This document shows, in pieces, positions 20,485 to 30,734 of a DNA stretch of 64,000 bases. The stretch is from Lasiosphaeria ovina (lineage: Eukaryota; Ascomycota; Sordariomycetes; Sordariales; Lasiosphaeriaceae): positions 1,116,001 to 1,180,000 of the forward strand of contig JAULSN010000009.1 in the NCBI GenBank assembly GCA_033439765.1. The letters are read 5' to 3'. Both the position numbers and the translations under genes were made by a program. The notes under the pieces were generated by a model. It saw only the letters and a list, made by a program, of their open reading frames with translations. It made no database searches and was not told where the DNA came from. Positions within the stretch are counted from its first letter, which is position 1, and each line of letters starts with the position of its first letter.

Positions 20485-21024
20485 ATGGCCCTCCAAGCTC
20501 ATCTATACGGTGGAAGCTCGCTACAGGTTCTCGACTCGTGTAATATTTCACGTGACGTTATGGTTCATCCAGCTTTTGCTTCGGTCGCCATTATCGCCCT
20601 AGCTCTGCTTTCATTCGCCGCCACATTGTATAATGTGAAATTGAACGCCGATTGCCGAAACAAAGAGACTGCGAGCAAAGAACGGATTTCCCGCAACGAG
20701 ACCGAGGCCCGAAACAAAGAGATTCGGAGCAAAGAACGGATTGTTCGGATGCAGATAGAGGCTGAACTCGAGGAAACGAAGATGGAACTCGAGGAAACGA
20801 AAGTGAAACTCGAGAAAACGAAAATGGAGCTCAAGAAAACGAAAATGGAGCCCACTTACCGCTTACCCAGCCCACAGTCCAACCCGGGGCTCACTTACCG
20901 CTTTCTCAGCTCACAGCTCAACCCGGCTGCTGCTGCTGCTGCTGCGATTGGGAGCGGGAGTTGCTGCGACGGCAGCGCCCGCTGCTGGGGCAGCCGCAGC
21001 TGCGACGAACATGCTGTTTTGTAG
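20485..21024 (+). CDS. Membrane-anchored coiled-coil protein built from tandem repeats, 179 aa
   Basis: ATG at 20485 sits in near-ideal context (CCACCATGG). Residues 30-48 (AFASVAIIALALLSFAATL) form one membrane helix; a positively charged, Asn-rich segment follows, then a long coiled coil. The coil contains four exact-length heptads (LEETKME, LEETKVK, LEKTKME, LKKTKME) encoded by four 21-bp tandem units at 20767-20850. Before this, a 33-bp unit (cgaaacaaagaga... caaagaacggatt) is duplicated, and after it TYRLPSPQSNP / TYRFLSSQLNP is a third duplicated unit. The end runs through a GCT repeat into a Cys/Ser-rich tail that may be frameshifted: another frame reads DRYDEGDLDAAYLLQLTP to 21155. 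Membrane side and partner are unknown. Likely a rapidly evolving gene. Confidence 0.55.
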   Translation: MALQAHLYGGSSLQVLDSCNISRDVMVHPAFASVAIIALALLSFAATLYNVKLNADCRNKETASKERISRNETEARNKEIRSKERIVRMQIEAELEETKMELEETKVKLEKTKMELKKTKMEPTYRLPSPQSNPGLTYRFLSSQLNPAAAAAAAIGSGSCCDGSARCWGSRSCDEHAVL

Positions 21025-21026
21025 AC

Positions 21027-21557
21027 CGCTACGACGAGGGCGACCTTGATGCCGCGTATCTTCTCCAACTCACACCATCCCTCGTAAAAAAAAAAGCCGC
21101 TTTATCCGAACCCCAAAAGACTTTGAAAGCTCTTGCGTGTACCCCAGCCACTTGATATCGATAACCCTTCCTTAGCCCACCGTATAATGGCTTAGGGCCA
21201 AGGAGTCAGCAAGTTCTCTACAGCCAGGGAATGTTCCAAGAGACAGCTCCTCTTGCTCGATACTGCAATTTGAAACAGTAACAAAATTGGGAAGTTGTTC
21301 CCTTGTTGTCGGCGGCTTCGATTAGCTGCCTACAGGGGTGGTGCTTTGTGAAGTTTATCGAGGTCCTGGAAGAAGGTAGGTCTATGGATATTTTTTGGTG
21401 GCGGACCCAAACCGGGCCGCTACTGAAACCCTGCGCAACGCGTTTTGGCGCGAGTTCGTTCGTCTTCTCGGAGCGCCCAGTATCCACCACCACATGGGAT
21501 TGACGAAAGACGTCGTGTTGCGTTTATGACAACGAGGATAAAAACTCGGTGTAGAAG
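21027..21557. other. No gene supported
   Basis: Apart from the alternate-frame tail of the previous gene (to 21155) nothing is recognisable. Confidence 0.4.
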
Positions 21558-22477
21558 CTAGCTAAGGTTCTTGTCGAGACTTTGCATAATTCCAATCTTG
21601 TTTTGGGGCATGTTGTGGCTGCCCAGCTGAGGGTCGATATTCGTGCCCATGTTGTTCGCAACATTTGCCGCCATTGTATCGTTGGTCGAGGGGCTCTGTC
21701 CGTATGGTGAGTTTCGTGACAGCCTGAGGGGCAATGCCTGACGCCAGCCAAAGAGCAGGCTGGGCACGGCCGACACCAACACCAGGAGAAGGGGCGGGCG
21801 CATTCAGCTGGGGAGGAGCGGGCGGCCGTAGTCGACGCGGTCATGGCGGCTGTTGGCGGGTAGGTGTTATTGCCCGTGACCGAGTAGTCCGCACCGCGGC
21901 CGCCATCCTATGGTGGAGGAGGTAGATAGCTTGTCATGTTGTTGCTTGTAACACGGGGTTGCTGTCCTTGGGGTATGTGGGTAGCTATGCTGTGGGAAGA
22001 CTGCTAGACGAGTAGGTTTAGCTGGAGTGGGAGACGGCTGCTGTTGCGGATGGTGCGGAGAGATCACAGAAGGTGCTGGATACGATTGGAATGGAGAGTC
22101 GCGCCCTTTTTTGTTTCTTTCCCGAGTAACTACCTGGTACTTGGCTGATTGGTACTTGGCTGATGGAGGGCAGGTAACTAGACAATGCGCGGACAGACAA
22201 CCGGGATCCCTCGGAGCTAGATCCAGAACCTGACAGCTGTGCCTGTTAGTTAAGGCCGCCGAAGTAGGAAAGGGTTGCCTACGCCACTGGAGGAAAGAGT
22301 CGAGGTAGTAGCCCGGGGGCCTGAGGTATACGAACAAGGGAGGCGGCGGGCGCTAGGGCTCCGGCTGTTGTGCGAGTTGAAGACGATGCTGGGCTTGGGA
22401 ATTCCAAGCACAGAATAGTGCTTGAGAAGAGAGTCCCAGTCTGAACTCGGTGGCGAGCTTCCTTGCTTGTCCAACAT
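21558..22477 (-). pseudogene. Disrupted Ser/Pro-rich protein gene
   Basis: Reading on the minus strand, an ATG at 22477 starts MLDKQGSSPPSSDWDSLLK and continues Ser/Pro-rich to a stop at 22250. Further on, an ATG at 21937 starts MTSYLPPPP, then a TAG, then DGGRGADYSVTGNNTYPP. Two frame changes later come NSPYGQSPSTNDTMAANVA and IGIMQSLDKNLS, ending at 21558. The pieces share composition and strand and would make one disordered protein if frames were continuous. Joining them is inference. No domain recognised. Confidence 0.4.
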
Positions 22478-22612
22478 CTTGCATGTAGAGGTGGTGACTA
22501 TGAAGTGGTAGACCGAATGGAAGCATGTGGGAGACGGGGCGCGGGAAAAGGAAGAGGCTGGCTGACGGTATCTAAACGCCACGCAGCTAGCTAGTTCTGG
22601 CGTGCAGTTCTA

Positions 22613-23250
22613 CAAATACAATCGCACAGTGCCGGGCACCTTCCTTCGCAGCAAAGGTAGCCGCATTTCCGACATCCAGGTATTTTTTTTGTCTTGGTTT
22701 TTGTACTCTCTGAAGTGAGGAAGCGACCGACACGCCCTCGATTTTACAACTCCCAAACTCTGTTGGAGAATATTAATAGCCTCTAACCGGGGCGGAAGGT
22801 CGTGAGGCTGTGCTGTGTTGTCGAAATCGCTGTTCTTGAGTGTGAGGATGAGGTGATAAATGGCAGCCCCGAAATCATCGTGACACAAGTCACCCAGCCA
22901 GGCGAGGGGGAAGCTCGACTGCAACGCCAGGGAGCTCTGTATTATCGACAGACTCGAACCTTGGAACTTAAAGTGAAGAGCTATCAAAGTCCGATGCACT
23001 AGCACTCTCGGGAAACGTATTTTCGTTTCGGCTCTGTACGGTGAAAACGCGTTGCCAGAGGATGGAAGCGACGTGCCTTGTGGTATTGTCCATCCATGCT
23101 CGGAGCGCTTGAAGTCGGATGTGGAGGTCGAGGAGCTGGGTAGTAATCTATACTCTCATCCGCATCTCGGTCTCGAATAGAGATATATCCTAAAACAGCG
23201 AGCCCTTCCGATGGAGCTGCATCGTCGCCGCCAGCCGAACTAGAAACCTC
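22613..23250 (-). pseudogene. Coding-like minus-strand stretch, possible regulator remainder
   Basis: One frame reads SIDYYPAPRPPHPTSSAP and MDGQYHKARRFHPLATRF (about 23020-23160); after a frame change another reads WLGDLCHDDFGAAIYHLIL, then PPRLEAINILQQSLGV (about 22750-22920). Both look like protein. They lie just downstream, on the same strand, of a Zn2Cys6 cluster (23.6 kb) and may be the body of that regulator. That link rests on position only. Confidence 0.3.
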
Positions 23251-23292
23251 ATGAGTGTGAGACCAAATGGGGCATCTCTACCCTTGGACAAT

Positions 23293-23750
23293 TTACATCA
23301 TCCCCGCGATAACAAGCAGACAAAGAGCCCGCACAGTCAGCGTATATTGGCTTTCAGGGTCGCTGCTTGGTGATTTAGGGAGCGGTTGGTGATTTACGGA
23401 GCAAAGATGACCATGAAGAAAACCAACCTCGCGAGCAATGCTTCTCCTTGGACCAGCTCCGGGTACTTCGGGGCTGGGTTGCCGAGTGACAGAGACTTCA
23501 GGCTGAGCGCCAGTGGGTTCTTGTCTCTGATCAGGGGCTTGCTGGTAAACACACTCGCTGGTAGCACCAGGAGCCACGCGGCGGGGAGCATGGCTGAGCC
23601 TTGTCGCACTTCACTCTGCGTCGGTGACATGGGATACACACAAACACTCTCCGGTTGCGGCGCTGGGTTTTGCCCAGGCCTTCACGGGTGCTGTGCTTCC
23701 ATCGGGGTCGGCGATGGAGAAAGTCGAGAAGAAGCCGCCGGCTGCTCCAT
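23293..23750 (-). pseudogene. Zn(II)2Cys6 transcription factor, amino end, frameshifted
   Basis: From ATG 23750 the peptide starts MEQPAASSRLSPSPTPMEA and hits a stop. In the next frame comes RRNRRVFVCIPCHRRR then VKCDKAQPCS, and in the third frame SGATSECVYQQAPDQRQ. Put in order these give the C-x2-C-x6-C-x5-C pattern and later Cys of a fungal binuclear zinc cluster, followed by a linker rich in Pro and Gln. Such proteins bind DNA as regulators, often inside metabolic gene clusters. Two frameshifts inside 100 bp make it non-functional. Confidence 0.65.
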
Positions 23751-23810
23751 GATTATTGACTTATCACTACCGCCGTCCAATCTTCCAGGGTTGGGTGGTA
23801 GCCGCGGTTG

Positions 23811-24786
23811 AGAGTGGGCCTTGCTGAGGCCCTCCCAGGTGCCTCGGCGGTCTACGAGGTAGAAGATGTGACGGCCAGAGTCGCCAGTAAGCCTGAAAGA
23901 TTAAACAGAACAGTCTACCTCGGGGTTCGAATCGAGCAACTGAGAACGGACCGAAAGGTTAGAAAAGTAGTGACAAGGCAGGGAGGGAAGGCTGGTGGAA
24001 GTGCAAAGTGGGATCGGCTTGGGGATAAAAATAAGAAGACGAATTATCACTACGTACTCTGATCAATCGGGACTGCCGTACTTGCTTTTGGAATCTCTGG
24101 TATGTATGCCTGTCGGAAGTATTGCTGCTAGTCATTAGCAGAATCTAGGAGCGTGGAGAAGACCACTTGCAAAGAATGGTTCCTTTCAACCTCATCCTCT
24201 TAGTTTCTCTCTATAGCAATGACTTGGCCCCCCACACCATCTAGAGCAAAACGTCGAGTCCAATTAAAACAAGACAGACGATTATAGCGAGAACATAGCC
24301 CATAGTTTATGAAGCAGCTTAAACTGAAGATGCCGCAATAACCAAAGTCCTTGGTAGTGCCGATCTGGAGGGCCGTGTTCCAACGATTCAACCTTCCGGA
24401 GCGCGTCTCGCTGTTTATTATCGAGTTGACTCGGCATAATACTTGGTGGAAGTGTTTGTCGGCATAGTTTGTGATCAGGACCCAGGCCAATTCGATTACG
24501 CTTTCCACAATCTCCGAACCTAAAGTGCTGATCAAAAGTCCTAGATTATTGGGAATGGCCGTCCACACGCTTCACCTTTTGGCAAGTCCCAACGCCCTCC
24601 CATCTTGTCATGCTCAAATGGTTAAAGGATCCAGCGCATCAGGGTTGGCGGCCATTCAACATCGTCGTCGGCCAATTAAACCCGTTATTGCTGTCTGGAT
24701 GTGGTCTCCCTCAAGCGCCCGGCACATCTGAAGCCGTTTGTTTGCCTTGTTAACGAAGAGGGGTCTTTATGCTCGTCGTACTCTCG
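23811..24786. other. No gene supported
   Basis: A minus-strand frame at 24200-24568 has hydrophobic patches but no motif. Nothing else is recognisable. Confidence 0.4.
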
Positions 24787-25120
24787 TCACCATCCCCTGA
24801 GCCGGACGGAAGCCATGGCTGGGGAGGATCGGTGGGCGAATTTCGTCTGGTTCAGGTTCATGTCCGTGTTCACGCCAGGCTCAGGAGCGGCATCGACGTC
24901 GGCCGCGAGCGGACGCATGGGGCGGAGGGCCTCGCTGTGCTGGCACGCGTGGAGGAACTCGGACTTTGCGAGCTCGGCGCCCTTGAGCGTGTCGACGGGC
25001 GCGATGGGCTTGAGCTTGCTCGCCCTGGTGCGCTTCTTGAGCCGGGAGAGGCTCGGCGTTGACGCCGTCGAACCCAATGGCGAGGGTACCTCGACCGTGT
25101 AGCTGGGGGGCTGCGGCTTC
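24787..25120 (-). pseudogene. Coding-like frame, unknown, start lost
   Basis: The frame, open from about 25120, reads GRKPQPPSYTVEVPSP, GSTASTPSLSRLKKRTRAS, KLKPIAPVDTLKGAEL, NTDMNLNQTKFAHRSSPAM and stops at 24787. Composition is that of a real soluble protein. No ATG lies in frame; an ATG at about 25127 is one base out of frame, so the start may have been lost by a 1-bp indel. Family unknown. Confidence 0.35.
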
Positions 25121-25228
25121 CTGCCATGACCAAGTGGTTAATGGGATGGGATGGTTCAGGAGGGACAGGTGTCGCTGCGTGGGGAGAGAGGGAGAGAATA
25201 AGGGCCGGGCTCAAACAGCCCCTGGCGC

Positions 25229-25270
25229 CACACACACACACACACTCACACACACTCACATACACACACA
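25229..25270. repeat. CA microsatellite
   Basis: (CA)n interrupted by CT and TA, 25229-25270. Confidence 0.9.
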
Positions 25271-25692
25271 TCTGCCGCCGAGCAACAAAGCTACCAAACA
25301 AGGTTAGGGCTGAATCTCGCAGTCAGCTCGTGCGATGCAGTTGACCGCAAACTGAGTCTCTGAACTTGGGTCTCATCCAGCCCCACTCGTTGTATCAATA
25401 CTGCCAGCATCTTCCGCAGAATTAAATCAAGAGACACGAGCTGGCCCGTTTTGGCCTCGGGTGTCATCCAGAATTGGGGATGGAATGCGTGCCAAGTCGT
25501 TTCTCGGCTGTTGCTGACCTCAATGTTGATAGCGTGAGTGCTCCTGCTCCTGCTGATGGCCTGGAGGCTGATCGTATCTCCTGTTTCTTCGCGGCAATGT
25601 TCTCGTATTTGGTCTGTGATTATTCCTGGTCATATCGTGAGCCTCCTCCACCTTGCTTCTTGATAGAGAAGGATTCTTGGTCTGAGGGCACT

Positions 25693-26232
25693 TCACAGGG
25701 TTAACTTTTCCTTCCTTAGCAGGAACTGCCGAACAGGATGCTTACACAGCTTTTGAACATGGCCGAGCCTCTTGTCAAGATGGTCCCCGCCCGGTTGAAG
25801 AGGGTCGACGGTTGGGTTGCTGCGACCGCGGCTCCTGGAGCCTGTGCGGGCCATCCGTGCAAGCATTTCAGACCGCTGCATCGGTCTGCTGGTGAAGCGC
25901 AGACTCGACATACGCTCTTCTGGCTCGCCGTCCTTGGCATTGTGTGGAACAATGGGCGCATTGATCTCGAGCTCAGCTAGCCGCTTGATCTGCTGCTTGG
26001 CCTTTTGCATCATGCTGCGGCCAATTCCGGTATACTTGACGAGTTCCCCCGAAGAAAAGCCAAACGTAGCTATCGCAGACGATGACGGCCCTCTGTGTGC
26101 GCGTCTTGGGCGCCGCGCTGACGACTGGGTCAGAGTCCTGATGCCGGCGTGGGGTCTACATGGCAGGTGGCAACAGGGGCTCTACTCGAGCCTGCGGAGC
26201 CTGCTCACCAGCGATTTCTGCTCCGGCGGCAT
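25693..26232 (-). pseudogene. Unknown basic protein, one nonsense codon
   Basis: ATG at 26232 starts MPPEQKSLVSRLRRLE followed by TAG. The same frame continues without another stop to 25693, through ATFGFSSGELVKYTGIG, KAKQQIKRLAELEINAPI, NAKDGEPEERMSSLRFTS and EMLARMARTGSRSRGRS. About 179 codons in all. One premature stop (GAG to TAG is a transversion) is the only lesion in the first two thirds; the last 30 residues may be out of frame. Not recognised. Confidence 0.4.
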
Positions 26233-26818
26233 CTTTTCAGGTGGCGGTGTCGCTTCCCGAGGATGTGCCTTTGGCTAGTCGTCTGGCTTGAAGGGCTCTG
26301 TCGACCTCTTGTTCTTGGTAGATTTGGCCGCCAGTACGCCCGTCCCGTCCTGTCCTGTCTGGTTTGGACCCGGTCAGGAGAGCCGCTTGGCGCCTCTCGG
26401 CCTGGTTGCCGAACTTTTCGAGGCGCTCGACCTAGTTGGGGATGTGGGCAGTGAAGTGTGTAAGGTAAGCGCAGAACATGGCGCGGGCTGTTGCAGTGAT
26501 TGAGAAACGAGTCTCGTCTCGCTTCAGATGAACATTGCAAGTTTCCGCTCTGTTTCTGGCAGAACCAAATGCATGGCTTTTGCTGACCACGGCGCAACAG
26601 CTTTACAACTGCGACTTCGGGGCCTAATGCGGGCGGTGCGCGGGGGAGGCACGCTGCAAGCCGTCCAACTCCTTGCCCATTTTTAATTTTTGCAGGGCTC
26701 TTAGCAAACAGGTTCAGACTGGCCACCAAAACAAATTAATCATCTCTGCACCCCATTTGCCATCCAGTCCACAACATCACGCGCGATAGCTGGGATACTG
26801 CTGCACAACCGGCTACGT
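26233..26818. other. No gene supported
   Basis: GC-rich overlapping frames on both strands without motifs. Confidence 0.4.
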
Positions 26819-28140
26819 ATGCTCAAATCAGCCGCCGACGACGAAGGCGACTTCCTTCTCGCCATGCAGCACCAACGCGCTGCCGAGTGCTTCAGGCGGC
26901 AGATTAGCCCCGAGACCGAGTCGATCGCTGCCGTGGTCAGACACCATCTGGGCCTGCGCCACAACGACAACTGCGTCGTCTTCCCGCCAGACTCGTAGAT
27001 CCAAGGTGGCTTCAATCTCTGCGTCCTCGTCGACGTCCACTGCGGGGCCGAGTCCCGCCGCGTCGTCTTCCGCTGCCCGATGCCCCATAAGCTCGCCGAG
27101 CAGCAGCACCTCGGCACCATTGATGAAAAGGTTTCTTGCGAGGCGGCCGCTTACGCCTGGATGCAAGATTTCTGTGCCGATATCCGTATCCCGCACCTCT
27201 ACGCCTTTGGTTTCGTAGATGGCAGCCAAGTTTGTGTTTTTCACATGATCCACCATCCCTCGTTAGCCCTGCACTCTGGCTGATGATGACTTTCTTGCGA
27301 CCTAGTTTACCCACGCCAGCCGAAGGCCATGGCGCATTCGCCTCTGGAATCCCCTTTGGAGACACATCTACCGTCTCCTCAGCTATCCTCTATTGTCGAG
27401 CTACAGCCGGGACCCATACACGCCGGCCGTGGGCACTGCCTACATGCTCCTGGAGTACATTGAGCCCGAGACGGGCCAAATGCTCTCGGCGACGTGGGAT
27501 CAACATCGCCACGATCCTCGCCGCCGGACGCGGCTGTTTCATGGCATGGCACGCATCATGCTCTCGCTGGCTCGTCTCCCGCAACCGCACATCGGCCCTT
27601 TCAGATTCAACTCGAAGGACGGGACAATTACACTCACAAACCGACCGCTGATATCCACCACCATCGTCTTAGAAAATAGCGGGACGCCGCGAACCATGCA
27701 GCCTCGCCAGCTATATCAGAGCCCCGGCGCCTTCGCCACGGACATGCTTACCCTGCACGAGAACTACCTCCTCCATTACCGCCATGCCGCCCGGGATGAC
27801 GAGGCAGCCCGAGAGCGCATGACCATCCGGACGCTGCTCCGGGCAACCATGCACCACTTTATCCTTCCAGACCGCCGTAACGGCCCGTTCCTCCTGCAGC
27901 TCACTGACCTCCACTAGAGCAACATTCTCGTAGACGAGGATTGGAACGTCACCTGTCTGATCGATCTCGAGTGGATCTGCGCGCTCCCCGTGGAAATGCT
28001 GGCCGTGCCATACTGGCTGGCGAGTTGTAGTATTGACAACACCATCGAGGACGAGTATGGGCCGTTCGACGAAGCGCGGCAGGCATTCTTGGCCGCAATG
28101 GACGAAGAGAGCAAGACCATCCCGCCAGCGCCCCTGCCAT
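26819..28140 (+). pseudogene. Fungal aminoglycoside-phosphotransferase-like kinase, broken
   Basis: ATG at 26819. The first frame has VVFRCPMPHKLAEQ, CEAAAYAWMQDFCADIRIP and HLYAFGFVDGSQ; a TAG at 26996-26998 interrupts it at a place where the family has Trp (TGG to TAG). After stops near 27283 the gene resumes in another frame: GTAYMLLEYIEPETGQML, FHGMARIMLSLARLPQP, RNGPFLLQLTDLH, then TAG at 27915, then SNILVDEDWNVTCLIDLEW. LTDLHxSN is the catalytic loop and IDLEW the metal-binding motif of the APH/choline-kinase fold. The family has many paralogues in filamentous fungi, of unknown substrate. The TAG inside the catalytic loop sits where Gln (CAG) is usual. R1-like words (ttgccctttgtcc) begin at about 28175. 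Confidence 0.8.
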
Positions 28141-28321
28141 GGTCAAGAGGATCGCTCCAAGCCCCTTTGTGTCCGGTGATTCTTGCCCTTTGTCCGTCCT
28201 TGTGTCTAGTCATGTACGACTGCGCGCCGATTATTGGGGGATGGGGCGGGTGTAGGCACTTCCCCTGGCTAAGTTGGATGTAATTACCGCACACACGCAT
28301 GTTGCTGATACATCTTGCTCA

Positions 28322-28566
28322 TAGAGGCGGCGCTTCCCCCCTCGCCTCCCACCCGCGAATCTATTGTCGCCAGGGAATTTGGGCAGAGCTTCAGGGAACG
28401 GCTCGCCACCTCCCAAGCTGTTGCACCGCTTGCCGCACCTTGCAAGTGGTGTTTACAGATGGGTCGCTAGTGCGATCTCCCGCCCGACGGCAACATATAC
28501 GGCGACCCCTGTAGTTCCTGCGATGCCCTCCAAATCGATTGCATCCCATCGCCTCTCTTGACCACT
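28322..28566 (+). pseudogene. Cys-rich (zinc-binding-like) protein fragment
   Basis: One frame reads PTRESIVAREFGQSFRERL, then APCKWCLQMGR, TAG, CDLPPDGNIYGDPCSSC and DALQIDCIPSPL. The spacing C-x2-C-x6-C-x11-C-x2-C-x6-C is a tidy six-Cys pattern that could bind one or two zinc ions and resembles a doubled half of a Zn2Cys6 cluster. The single TAG could come from CAG. Family not named. R1 starts about 40 bp further on. Confidence 0.45.
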
Positions 28567-28604
28567 AAGCCGCAAGAGATTCGCAGCGCAGCGCAGCGCG
28601 GTGC

Positions 28605-28765
28605 AACTCTTTTGTTCTTGCCCTTTGTCCTGTCCTTGTGTCCGGTTAGTTCTGTGCCCGTCCGTCATTGAGTTACCGACTAAAAAGCGAAATCTAAAGG
28701 CAAACAGAGAGAAAAAACCCTTCTCTCTTCTTATTGGTCTGGCCGCCATACCATTACCATCACCA
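28605..28765 (+). repeat. R1 dispersed repeat
   Basis: Contains ttgccctttgtcctgtcct, tgtgcccgtccgtcattgag, ttaccgactaaaaagcgaaa and aacccttctctcttctta. A partial second R1 start lies upstream at about 28167-28215. Confidence 0.8.
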
Positions 28766-29009
28766 TCCCCCTCTCCTTGTTCTGAAAGGAAGAGTCAATC
28801 CCGACGGCGACCTGGGTGAATCCTTTATTTCTTTTCTTCGTTCAAATTGATCTGCCAAGTAAGACTTTAGCAGGCGATTAGACCACGCAGTAACGCCTTC
28901 CGTCTTCCGCCTTTTCCTTCGTCGCCTGCGAGACGCGGCAAGTCTTGGCTTTGCGGGAATGTGATCCCTCGAGAATAATGCCAAGTTCTGTCGCATTTTT
29001 TATGCGTAA
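28766..29009. other. No gene seen
   Basis: No recognisable feature. Confidence 0.4.
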
Positions 29010-29260
29010 CGACCTGTCTGGGGGCAATGGAGGCTACTATCCCCTTACACTCTTTTTTTTAATCCCTAATATCGGGACGGTCTTCCTGTTGCGATTACGT
29101 CGTTCTCGTTTCCGGCGCGAACCCGGCAGCGCGACTCCTTGGTGTTGTTACCTCGCTCAATATCGGCCAAACTGAACTACGACGACCCCCACGTCGTCCT
29201 GATATCCTTCCACAACGACTTCTTCGTGGAGATTTTGCCCGGCATACGTCGGACGGACGA
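29010..29260 (+). repeat. R4 fragment, copy 2
   Basis: Shares ordered blocks with 2925-3130 (gcaatggaggctacta, ccctaatatcgggac, acccggcagcg, cgacttcttcgtg, ttgcccggcatacgt). A T8 run interrupts it near 29050. Confidence 0.55.
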
Positions 29261-29494
29261 TGCCTCTATTGGTAAGGTGGAAGGGGAAAAGAAAGGGGGG
29301 CACATGAAGGGCAACATGTCATGGCGATGCCCTTAAGTTATCTGGCCGCTAATTATATCATTCTAGGAATGACGCCGACCGCATCCTAGCCGCCCGTTCT
29401 ATTCCTAGGACTTGCGGCCAGCCTTCGGGCGTCTCTGAACCCGTTTCTTCCTTTGGCGCCTTCGCCTGCTCCCGATCAGGGTGAGCTCGCCTCT

Positions 29495-30022
29495 GACACA
29501 GGCTGCGGCCCTGGCAGAGGTTGCGGTGCTGAGCCAGGCTGCGGCCCTGGCGGAGGTTGCGGTGCTGCGCCGGATCCTGAGGAGGAGGACGAAGAGGACG
29601 GCGGGGAAGCAAGCCTACTGCTTGCTGGCTGTGGCGAAGGAAAAAGAGTAACTACTACTTTTCTCCAGCCATCGCATCGCATCGCAGGTTAGGTAACCTT
29701 TCCTTAATCAGGGACAACGACGACGACGACGACGACGACTTACGACCCGACACGCTAGAATGGCAGACTGCACGCACTAGGCAAGTAACTGCCTATCCCC
29801 GGTGCTTAACCCATCCAGCAACCTATTTCTGGCGAGACCGTCCCACACGTTGCCCACTTCTTAGTCATCTCTCTGCTGCATCTCTGACATGACGCACTCC
29901 ATCTGGGCCTCAAGGCAGCCACGCGGGCTACAAGGGCCGCCTGTGGCTCAGCACCGCAACCTCTGCCAGGGCCGCAGCATGCTCGGCGCCGCAACCTCCG
30001 CCAGGGCCGCAGCCCATGCTCG
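29495..30022. repeat. Inverted pair of GC-rich 34-bp double modules
   Basis: On the plus strand at about 29503-29572 the unit AGGCTGCGGCCCTGGC + GAGGTTGCGGTGCTG occurs twice. At about 29948-30018 the reverse complement of the same doubled unit occurs. Each arm encodes CGPGRGCGAEP-like sequence on its sense strand. Between them is a Glu/Asp-rich open stretch (29575-29610) and a GAC run. Confidence 0.7.
29714..29739. repeat. (GAC)n microsatellite
   Basis: Eight to nine ACG/GAC triplets. Confidence 0.9.
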
Positions 30023-30151
30023 GCGTCGCTCCGGGACCAGGACAAAGGCCGCGGAGCAGCCAATGTAATATTGGCCCCTCGTGTCTCCGCGGCTGCGAAA
30101 GGCCTCATAACGGCGTCGAGTCGGAAGTTTGGAACTCGTTGACGACCGAGG

Positions 30152-30350
30152 CCACCAACGTGATGCAAGTTCAAGGTCCACTCACCGAGGACCCCTCACC
30201 AAGGAACAGCACCAAGGAACAGCAACAACAAACTGTCCTTCGGCCAGCAAGCACGAGGCCACAACGGCCTCACAACGGCGTCAGAAGCTTTGGAACTTGT
30301 ACGACCCTGAGGCTGTGATGCAAGTCCAAGGTGACGGATCAGCGCTGAAG
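30152..30350 (+). pseudogene. Mosaic-family module (QGPLTE), degenerate copy
   Basis: Contains gtgatgcaagttcaaggtcc then actcaccgaggac and caaggaacagcaccaag, the DNA of the VMQVQGPLTE / TKEQHQ module found intact at 53948. A second gtgatgcaagtccaaggtg occurs at about 30316. Indels break the frame. It is followed by modules shared with 53.1-53.7 kb. Confidence 0.6.
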
Positions 30351-30420
30351 TCAACGCCGCCTTGGTGATGCTGCTTCGTGTCTTTTGGCCGCACCTCTTC
30401 ATTTTTCCTATCCATCTCCC

Positions 30421-30510
30421 TAACGACGCCCACATGGCCCTTTGCGGCGCGTTAGCCGAGGTATGGCCATGAATAATCCACACATTTCTCGCGTATCTCA
30501 CCCCCCCCCC
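30421..30510 (+). repeat. Mosaic-family module (gccctttgcggcgcgtt)
   Basis: acgacgcccacatggccctt, tgcggcgcgttagccgaggt, atggccatgaataatcca and atttctcgcgtatctcacc recur twice in tandem at 53146-53340 and inverted at 53556-53730. Ends in a C run. Confidence 0.75.
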
Positions 30511-30532
30511 CTCCTCCTAAAATCCTCCTACA

Positions 30533-30635
30533 ACACAAGACACGAGACACGAGACACAAGACAGGACGCAAGACACAAGACCACAAGACGCAAGACACAA
30601 GACAAGACACAAGACAAGACACAAGACCCTGACCC
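30533..30635 (+). repeat. ACAAGAC-type minisatellite
   Basis: Many copies of acaagac / gagacac / cgcaagac in irregular tandem order. Confidence 0.85.
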
Positions 30636-30666
30636 TACCCTAACCGCTGACACTCTACTCTAGCAC

Positions 30667-30708
30667 ATGTTCGAGGCGCTGAAGGCCGACATCGTGGTCC
30701 TGCAGTAG
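30667..30708 (+). pseudogene. Exon scrap resembling an AP-endonuclease/exonuclease III start
   Basis: Preceded by gctgacactctactctag, which looks like an intron branch point plus 3' splice site, the frame reads HMFEALKADIVVLQ and then TAG. ADIVVLQE is the first conserved strand of the exonuclease III/APN2 class, where Glu binds the metal; that Glu is lost here. The match is short, so this is tentative. Sequence after the stop belongs to the mosaic-family repeat. Confidence 0.3.
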
Positions 30709-30734
30709 ATCCACAGCAAAAATGGAGACTCCTA

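Noticed and set aside
24870..25301. 143-codon minus frame and the overlapping plus frames
   Set aside because: Ser/Arg/Pro-rich shadow frames in GC-rich DNA plus a CA microsatellite; the frame at 24787-25120 is the better candidate.
30636..30660. Telomere-like ccctaccctaacc
   Set aside because: Single short occurrence, more likely an intron 3' region; no TTAGGG array.
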